Shown in pieces: positions 5,795 to 11,170 of a DNA stretch of 11,170 nucleotides; position 1 is the first letter of the stretch, and each line of letters begins with the position of its first letter. Below the pieces are notes generated by a model. That model was given only the letters and a program-made list of their open reading frames with translations. It was not told where the DNA came from and did no database searches. The position numbers were made by a program, and so were the translations under genes. Source of the DNA: JBDREA01 sp043820265 (GTDB taxonomy: Archaea > Altiarchaeota > Altiarchaeia > IMC4 > JBDREA01); the NCBI GenBank assembly GCA_043820265.1, contig JBDREA010000139.1:1-11170 (forward strand). Direction: 5' to 3'.

Positions 5795-8700
5795 GCTTCA
5801 GGCTCCGCAGGAGCAAACGCTGGATTGGATCCAACAAAATCAAGGAATTTTGGATTAAGCTGGTAGAATGTCCCATAATCCCTTTGAATCCTTATAAGAA
5901 TGGGGGGAATCTCCATTCCTCTAGTCTCGACGTCCACCTGTCCATCCGACCTAGCAGTTACAAAAGATACTTCCCCAGTTGTCGGATCGATCACAGTATA
6001 GTTATTTTGTAGACCAAGACTGTCATTGTCAGCTTTGGTCCTAGGCCTAGTCGTGAGATCCACTTTCCGTGGTATTGCCCCCTCGATCATCGCTCCTAGG
6101 TGGCCTGAAACGCTTTTAGGGTGGGGGAGTTCATCTCTGGTTCCCCGAGCAATTTCTCTAACCAAATCCATTAAGTCAACTGGTCGCATGGCCATTGGAA
6201 CCGATATTGACATATTCGAGATCAACGCTCCAAGTTTTTTTATAGCTTCTCGGTCTTCTAAGCTTCTCTCCTCGAAGTAAACATCAACTGCATCAGTGAA
6301 ATTTTTTGCTTGCGTTGTGCTATGGTAACTCTTAGATTCGACAATAGAAGCTGCTTTAACTTCTCTAGCCATATTATCTGGTTTATTTACTTGGTTTAGT
6401 TCTTCATCGAATTTTGGTTCTGACCCCAATGATTTGTATTCACTTGCTATCTGATAGTATCCTGTATCCGGTTGTACGAGTAATCCTTGGTCGACCATTA
6501 AGTGGAGGAGCGTATCTATTTTTGATTGTGTCTCTCCAATGACGTCTCTAAGATTGTGGATTGTCTCAAGTTTGGTGCAGTTTTCCATTTGGAGGCTGCA
6601 CCGGGAAATTAGGTTTATCAGAGTTACTCGGTCCTGGAATGTGGTTAGCTCCCTGCTGGTTGGTTCGCCTTTCTCTCCTCTGAGGGTGTGTCTGAGTAAT
6701 GCTTTGTGGATACTATCACTGACTTCAATCGGCAGGTCTTCGCTCACCGTTCTGTGGGGTCTTTGTCCTGCGCTGTATCCCCTCACTGATCCATACATGT
6801 TTGTCCTTCGTTTTGCTGCCATGAATTGGCTGGGGTAGGCGGCTTTTGGATAGTAGTCCGGGCGGAAGTATCTTGCCTGAAACCCATAGGACCCCACATC
6901 CAGTCGGGAGAGGATGTCTTCCTGGAGTAGGTCTCTCACTATTGCACCAAAGCTGGTTGAGGTCATTGGTTTTCCACTATTATCATGGAAAAGTGACATT
7001 TCTGTGTGTTCTCTGTCGTATGCAATGCAGTGGGTATACATATCGATCGGACTCATCATCTGGTTTTGTTGATTTGAGAGAAGCCTTGTGATTACCAAGG
7101 ATTGTCTTCGTTTGAGGTCTCCCTTTTTTCCTCTCGCACCAATAAGTTCAATGTCTTCTTCAACTTGAGTCCTTTTTCCATCCTTGCTGAAGGCTAATGC
7201 TTCTGTGTTGTAGTTCTCGAACGCCTCTCGTCCGGTATGGAGGTATTCGATTTCTTCGTCCTTGTACAAGCTAAGCGGTATCTGGATATTTTGCCTTTCT
7301 CCAATGAGCTCTATTCCCCCTTTCCGCCTCAGATTTTCCACATCCCTTTGGAAGAATCTCCACCCCAGGTCTTCATGGCCTTCTTCTTTGTGACGGTAGA
7401 TGTCGCCGAGGATCGGGTGCTTTTTCATCAATTCGTATATCTCCTGCACTGAAGCCATTCTTTCTTGCTCATCTCGCGATGGAATCAGGGTGCTCACTAC
7501 CTTCATTATCTCTAATTCGGGGTACTCAAGACGTGCTTCAAGGCTGTTTAACGCGGTTCCCCTCAGCTCAAGGTAGTTAAGGCCCCCTACATATGGCGCA
7601 ATCACTGGATCGATCTCCAGGGGATAACCGATCATTGGATTTGGGAAACTGAATCTTCGTGTTCCATAGGTTAATTCTATTTCGGGTCTTTCTCTCCAGC
7701 CAAATTTCGGACCAGCTCTCCTGGATGTAGAAGGTGATCTTGATTCTTCTAAGCTCACATCCGTTCGGGTGACATACGTCCTCCTACCCTCGAATACGAC
7801 CGGACCATCGGTGATAGCCCTCTGGCATCTCGCAACTATTTCGCCTCTCTTAATTCTGGGCAAAGAGAAAAGCTGTGGGAGCATTGATATCTCTGGGTTG
7901 ATGCCATCCTCGGAAAATCTCGTGATCTCCTTGAGGACATCCGGCTGCCCGAGCACCAACGCGCATTCCTCGCATGAGGTGAGCTTTTCAAGGAAGGTTT
8001 CAACGTATTTTGGGGGGACCGATTTGTCGAATGTTACCAGTTCCGCTAGGAAAGAAGGGTCAGTTAATCCTACCAAGGCCGAGGGTTGGGAGACCAGAGC
8101 CAATTTGTATGGTTCCACCAACTTCCTCTTATACATTTCACTCCTCTTACTTAGAAGCGATTCCTCGGCCGTTTTCATACGACTGATTATTGTGGAGGCT
8201 TTTTTGGTCAATGATCTAAACGTCTCGGGTGTCACGGAAAAAATGTCGGTGAGAACTTCTGCGGGAGTTGCCCCGTTGGGGAACCTCCTTTGATAGGGTC
8301 CGAATTTTTGTAGTGAAGAGTCTTGATGAATCCCGTGCAATAGGTTGGCAATCGAGATTGCCGCTTTGAAGTTTTCAGGTTTGGTATAGTCGTCTATTCC
8401 TTTGGGATGAGTTGCCATTGAGATGAAGAGCCTTGCTTTGAGGTCTGCATCGTCTTGGAGTTGAGGGGGTAGGTTCTGAAATGATGGTTTGATCTTTTGC
8501 TCGAACATTTCATCTAATGCATCCTTGTCCCCAAAGGAATCATAGACTCTTTCTACAGAGGATGCTATAGTCCCATTGGCACCTGAGAAGTAAGCTAGGA
8601 TTTCGCCCTTTTTACTTGTGTCTCCATCAGTCACCACGGGAGATTCCTCTGGTGTCAGAAGCCCTGCTCCCACGAGGTCGGGTACGCTTGTGGGCGTGAG

Positions 8701-10953
8701 AGGAATTGAAGGAGCTCCTCCTTCAGCTAATCCTGGAGCCTCTGCGGCTCCTGGTCGCCCCCCAGTTGGCGATGCCGGTTCGTCTTTTCCGAAAGCGAAT
8801 TCGTCAGTTAAATCTTCGACGTTTCTCGGGTTTGCATTTATTTTTTCGATTAAAGCACTAAGGGCTCCTCTCTTTCCCCCATCCTCTGTCAGTGCTTCAA
8901 CAATAAAACTGATTGAGTCTGCATATTCTTTCCCTAGTTCAGGATGGTCTGCTCCGATTAATCCAATACGCGCAAGGTCGAGTTTATTTTGATCATCTCC
9001 TCCCAACACTTCAACTACTTTTGCGAGGAGTTGTGTGTCTTTGGCTTTTGTGAGTTTTTCCCATTGGATTTGGTTTCCTTCTTCTAAAAGAAATCCTCTA
9101 AGTTCGTGATTGGTTTCCAGTTTTGTTGGTTCAAGAAGTGCTGCAGCACTTGTTCGGAGTCCTGGATCGCTGATATTTCCGACAGAGAGCATCATATTGG
9201 CCAAAGGCCACGTGTCTTCCTTTCCTGCGTGTATGAACATCGAATCCACGAGTCCCAGATCTCCATGTCGGACCAAGGCGGCAAACTTCGCTGGCATATC
9301 TTCATCTGAAAGAAGGAAGCTCCTTCTGGGTTCGGCTTCTGTTAATTTTTCCGGATTGAAGAATTCTGCCATTTGCCCCCGGAATGTTTCGTCGCTTATC
9401 TCTGCAAGGCCTGCAGTCATCTGGGCGAGAGGGTAAGTTGTTGGTTTTCCTGCGTGGGTTAAAGTCAAAGGTAATAATTCGGGGGTTAATACGTGAAGGT
9501 TTTGGATAGTGTCTGGGGTTAGACGAGGATCTCTTGCCATGATCTTATCGACTATTTCTGTTTGAGGAGTTTCCCCACTCAAGTAGCCGGCGGCTGTGTC
9601 TAAAAGGTCGTCGGATACAAGTTTAGCCCAGTTCTCGGTTGTAACTCCTGCGCGCCAATCGCTTAGGTTGGGATTAGTGAATATTGCATCTCTTTTTTGT
9701 GCAAAATCAAGCGTGAGAGCTTCGCCTGCGGCAGGAAGCATTCTATCATAGATATCCCTTTCATGCTGTGTTAATCCGCCTTCTAGATCATAGCCAATTG
9801 CTCTTTTTGTGAGGTGTTTGAATCCGTCAGATCCTGTTTTGGTTGAAACAAGTCGGTCGGCTAGTTTTCCTTTCCTGTCCGCTTCACCCAATCCATTTAT
9901 GGCAGTAACCTGGCCTACGTTCTCACTTATGAAATCTCCCCATCCATCTAGGACCCCGGAGTGAGCAGCGAGAGCTTTTGGGCTGGCTGCCAGAAGGAAG
10001 TTAAGAGAAGTTTCTCCTTCAGCTCCAGCATCATAAAGACCCATCCCCAACTCGAGGTAACTTTTCCGGATTTTTTCTCGGTCGGATCTTTCTGCGTCCT
10101 TGAGTTTGTCTCTGAGTTCAATCTCTTTATCTCGCTTCCCTTCAAGCCCCTTCAACCTTTTCCCCAAGGTTTTATTTACGTCATCCTCGGATCCTTGAGC
10201 GAGCACTTCACCAATTCCATCAAGGTAAGCTGCCCTAGTAAAAGTTAGATTGTGACCTGATTGTGTTCCCGAGGAAGTAATCCCTTTAAGATCAGAAAGA
10301 TGAGTGATCAATGTCTCACTTTTCATGACAAATAGGATTCTTTTAGCGGCTTCCCCAGATCTATCTTTACCAAAGGTGGTATTTATGTGTTCGAGTGCAA
10401 ACGCAAGGGCTCCTCCAGTCTGATCATCAATCATTCTTTTAGAAGTATCTTGGAATTTGTCTAGGTCGGCTTCGGTGCAGGTTTTAACAAAATCTGGATT
10501 AGCAACTGCGATCGTTTCAAGGGGGTGCCCTTTTTCAAATCGTTTCTGGATGCCTTCGATCAATTCTCTTCGCCGGGTTTCGAATTCGGCCTCCGAGGCT
10601 CTTTGAGCCATCTCTGCCTCATATCTTCTTTGTAATTCGGCTACACCCTCTGTTGTTCCCTTACCTAGGGCTCTTGTAATTTCGTCATCTGGGAAATGAT
10701 TTGCGAGGAGGGAAATATTCTTATGAGTTTCGGGAGTGGCAGTACCTAAAAGTCTGGCGACCCCAAACTGCCCTTTTTCAATTGCATCAACGATTCTTGA
10801 GGCGACAGGAGCAGTGGGTGAATCCGAACCGCTAAGTTCTTTGATGCCTCCAGTCAGACCCCCTAGAGCGGTTGTTTTAGCCTGATCTCCTGATGCGAGA
10901 ACAGTAAGCATTCGCCCTACAAGATCTGGTTGTTTTGGAGTTTGTTCTTTCAT
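5791..10953 (-). CDS. Unrecognised giant modular protein, 1720 aa
   Basis: I do not recognise this protein. It has no signal peptide and no membrane segment, so it is probably cytoplasmic. Layout: residues 1-100 are helical; 104-142 and 262-300 are highly charged helices that may form coiled coils; about 150-715 look like helical (HEAT/ARM-type) repeats, with an exact 75-residue duplication at 491-640; 720-785 is a Pro/Gly/Ala/Ser-rich linker; 786-1040 is helical again and contains a Cys-Glu-Glu-Cys (994-997); 1050-1160 is beta-rich with one stretch resembling a leucine-rich repeat; 1165-1706 looks like four successive winged-helix-like modules. The end is acidic (PAEPEA). No Walker A motif, nuclease, protease or kinase signature was found by eye. 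The start, ATG 10953, has no SD and overlaps the TGA of the upstream gene (ATGA), which implies translational coupling. The frame is open and unbroken over 5.1 kb, and antisense frames are short, so it is a real gene. A scaffold or DNA-associated role is conceivable. Confidence 0.85.
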   Translation of the reverse strand: MKEQTPKQPDLVGRMLTVLASGDQAKTTALGGLTGGIKELSGSDSPTAPVASRIVDAIEKGQFGVARLLGTATPETHKNISLLANHFPDDEITRALGKGTTEGVAELQRRYEAEMAQRASEAEFETRRRELIEGIQKRFEKGHPLETIAVANPDFVKTCTEADLDKFQDTSKRMIDDQTGGALAFALEHINTTFGKDRSGEAAKRILFVMKSETLITHLSDLKGITSSGTQSGHNLTFTRAAYLDGIGEVLAQGSEDDVNKTLGKRLKGLEGKRDKEIELRDKLKDAERSDREKIRKSYLELGMGLYDAGAEGETSLNFLLAASPKALAAHSGVLDGWGDFISENVGQVTAINGLGEADRKGKLADRLVSTKTGSDGFKHLTKRAIGYDLEGGLTQHERDIYDRMLPAAGEALTLDFAQKRDAIFTNPNLSDWRAGVTTENWAKLVSDDLLDTAAGYLSGETPQTEIVDKIMARDPRLTPDTIQNLHVLTPELLPLTLTHAGKPTTYPLAQMTAGLAEISDETFRGQMAEFFNPEKLTEAEPRRSFLLSDEDMPAKFAALVRHGDLGLVDSMFIHAGKEDTWPLANMMLSVGNISDPGLRTSAAALLEPTKLETNHELRGFLLEEGNQIQWEKLTKAKDTQLLAKVVEVLGGDDQNKLDLARIGLIGADHPELGKEYADSISFIVEALTEDGGKRGALSALIEKINANPRNVEDLTDEFAFGKDEPASPTGGRPGAAEAPGLAEGGAPSIPLTPTSVPDLVGAGLLTPEESPVVTDGDTSKKGEILAYFSGANGTIASSVERVYDSFGDKDALDEMFEQKIKPSFQNLPPQLQDDADLKARLFISMATHPKGIDDYTKPENFKAAISIANLLHGIHQDSSLQKFGPYQRRFPNGATPAEVLTDIFSVTPETFRSLTKKASTIISRMKTAEESLLSKRSEMYKRKLVEPYKLALVSQPSALVGLTDPSFLAELVTFDKSVPPKYVETFLEKLTSCEECALVLGQPDVLKEITRFSEDGINPEISMLPQLFSLPRIKRGEIVARCQRAITDGPVVFEGRRTYVTRTDVSLEESRSPSTSRRAGPKFGWRERPEIELTYGTRRFSFPNPMIGYPLEIDPVIAPYVGGLNYLELRGTALNSLEARLEYPELEIMKVVSTLIPSRDEQERMASVQEIYELMKKHPILGDIYRHKEEGHEDLGWRFFQRDVENLRRKGGIELIGERQNIQIPLSLYKDEEIEYLHTGREAFENYNTEALAFSKDGKRTQVEEDIELIGARGKKGDLKRRQSLVITRLLSNQQNQMMSPIDMYTHCIAYDREHTEMSLFHDNSGKPMTSTSFGAIVRDLLQEDILSRLDVGSYGFQARYFRPDYYPKAAYPSQFMAAKRRTNMYGSVRGYSAGQRPHRTVSEDLPIEVSDSIHKALLRHTLRGEKGEPTSRELTTFQDRVTLINLISRCSLQMENCTKLETIHNLRDVIGETQSKIDTLLHLMVDQGLLVQPDTGYYQIASEYKSLGSEPKFDEELNQVNKPDNMAREVKAASIVESKSYHSTTQAKNFTDAVDVYFEERSLEDREAIKKLGALISNMSISVPMAMRPVDLMDLVREIARGTRDELPHPKSVSGHLGAMIEGAIPRKVDLTTRPRTKADNDSLGLQNNYTVIDPTTGEVSFVTARSDGQVDVETRGMEIPPILIRIQRDYGTFYQLNPKFLDFVGSNPAFAPAEPEA
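5836..7461 (-). other. Predicted row of winged-helix-like modules in the giant protein (residues 1165-1706)
   Basis: Four segments show the helix-helix-helix-wing pattern: 1165-1235 (FFQRDVENLRRKGGIELIG then a strand), 1281-1366 (SFGAIVRDLLQEDILSRL then GSYGFQARYF), 1440-1507 (TQSKIDTLLHLMVDQGLLVQ then TGYYQIA), and 1566-1706 (SVSGHLGAMIEGAIPRKVDL then strands YTVID and VSFVTA). The third is the clearest. The second and fourth carry long insertions. In known proteins such domains bind DNA or mediate protein contacts. The assignment is by pattern only. Confidence 0.45.
8599..8796 (-). other. Pro/Gly/Ala-rich disordered linker of the giant protein (residues 720-785)
   Basis: The segment is dominated by Pro, Gly, Ala, Ser, Thr and acidic residues (for example SPTGGRPGAAEAPG, then LTPTSVPDL and LTPEESPVV) and has almost no aromatic residues. 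It separates the repeat-bearing N-terminal half from the rest and is probably a flexible hinge. Confidence 0.7.
9034..9483 (-). repeat. Two tandem 75-residue repeats within the giant protein (residues 491-565 and 566-640)
   Basis: Residues 491-565 and 566-640 align without gaps. The shared pattern is H-A-G-K-x-x-T-[YW]-P-L-A-x-M, then I-S-D, R, K-L, R and F-L-L at identical spacing. In the best 49 columns (repeat positions 10-58) I count 21 identities by eye. A weaker third copy may follow at about 641-715 (LDLARIGLIG aligned to the PLA region, then HPEL). The DNA is much less alike than the protein, so the duplication is old. Confidence 0.75.
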
Positions 10954-11170
10954 GATGGCGTTGGATTGATTTTTTTTGCTGTTCCTGCGAGCTCGATTAT
11001 TGTTTGGGGATTATTCCACAACACTTCAAGGGTGTTTTCAGCCAATAAACGCTCCTGCCAATCAGGATTCGAAAACAGCCCGACGAACGATTGCACAGCC
11101 TCTTTTCCGTCCACCCCGTCCGTTTCAGCCGTTTTACCCCATAATTGGGTTATTCTTTTTAGGAACTTAT
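10950..11170 (-). CDS. Unrecognised gene, C-terminal 72 residues (5' end outside window)
   Basis: On the minus strand a frame is open from the window edge (first full codon at 11168) to TGA at 10950-10952. It gives 72 residues beginning KFLKRITQLWGK and ending KKINPTPS. The piece looks helical, with amphipathic stretches such as VQSFVGLF, WQERLLAENTLEVLW and TIIELAGTAKK, and has no membrane segment. There is no Met in the visible part, so the gene continues beyond the window. Its stop overlaps the giant gene's start by ATGA, with no SD between, which indicates an operon with coupled translation. Its helical character resembles the N-terminal part of the giant protein, but no family is recognised. 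Confidence 0.75.
   Translation of the reverse strand, partial: KFLKRITQLWGKTAETDGVDGKEAVQSFVGLFSNPDWQERLLAENTLEVLWNNPQTIIELAGTAKKINPTPS

Noticed and set aside
7769..8293. 174-codon plus-strand frame inside the giant gene
   Set aside because: Antisense shadow of a long coding frame. Its translation is low-complexity Ser/Leu-rich with no family resemblance, and no SD or promoter was seen.
8618..8992. 124-codon plus-strand frame opposite the linker of the giant gene
   Set aside because: Open only because the opposite strand encodes a Pro/Gly/Ala-rich linker; no independent evidence for a gene.
9034..9483. Recent DNA-level duplication or assembly artefact as the cause of the 75-residue repeat
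   Set aside because: The nucleotide sequences of the two copies differ widely, with only short shared runs, so this is an old protein repeat rather than an artefact.
5791..10953. Phage or viral structural protein, or a giant surface adhesin
   Set aside because: No signal peptide, membrane anchor, or adhesin-type beta repeats are seen, and no phage genes or mobile-element ends occur in the window. A viral origin cannot be ruled out from one gene but has no positive support.

Overview
The window reads as a gene-dense chromosomal stretch from an archaeon. Evidence for archaea: a TATA-box-like element about 25 nt ahead of a likely transcription start upstream of trpB2, a probable leaderless start at 3553, purine-rich Shine-Dalgarno (SD) sites at other genes, and a gene set (trpB-trpA, TrpB2 of the COG1350 type, a COG3199 ATP-NAD-kinase-like protein, a LysE-type exporter) typical of archaea. 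The phylum cannot be told from what is visible. A bacterium is not fully excluded, because a hairpin followed by a T-tract lies at one gene end.

Layout. (1) 1-2473, plus strand: the 3' end of trpB, trpA overlapping it by ATGA, then a second beta-type gene, trpB2, with its own TATA box and SD, ended by a hairpin plus T-run at 2465-2501. (2) 2500-3492, minus strand: a 330-residue protein of unknown function with a Tudor-like C-terminal domain. (3) 3553-5794, plus strand: a tight three-gene cluster made of an unrecognised 165-residue protein, a COG3199 kinase-like protein and a six-helix LysE-family exporter. It diverges from the Tudor gene across a 60-bp spacer. (4) 5791-11170, minus strand: a 1720-residue protein I do not recognise, preceded by the 3' end of another gene that overlaps it by ATGA. 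The giant gene's stop codon interlocks with that of the LysE gene.

The first part is ordinary tryptophan metabolism: TrpA and TrpB convert indole-3-glycerol phosphate plus serine to tryptophan, and TrpB2 can join indole to serine. The rest is accessory. The giant protein is the most notable item. Its N-terminal half is helical and holds a clear 75-residue tandem repeat. A Pro/Gly/Ala-rich linker follows, and its C-terminal third looks like a row of winged-helix domains. With the translationally coupled gene upstream and possibly the Tudor-like protein nearby, it could be an undescribed scaffold or nucleic-acid-associated system, but that is inference only.

No RNA genes, CRISPR arrays, insertion sequences or attachment sites were seen, and no gap between genes exceeds about 80 bp.
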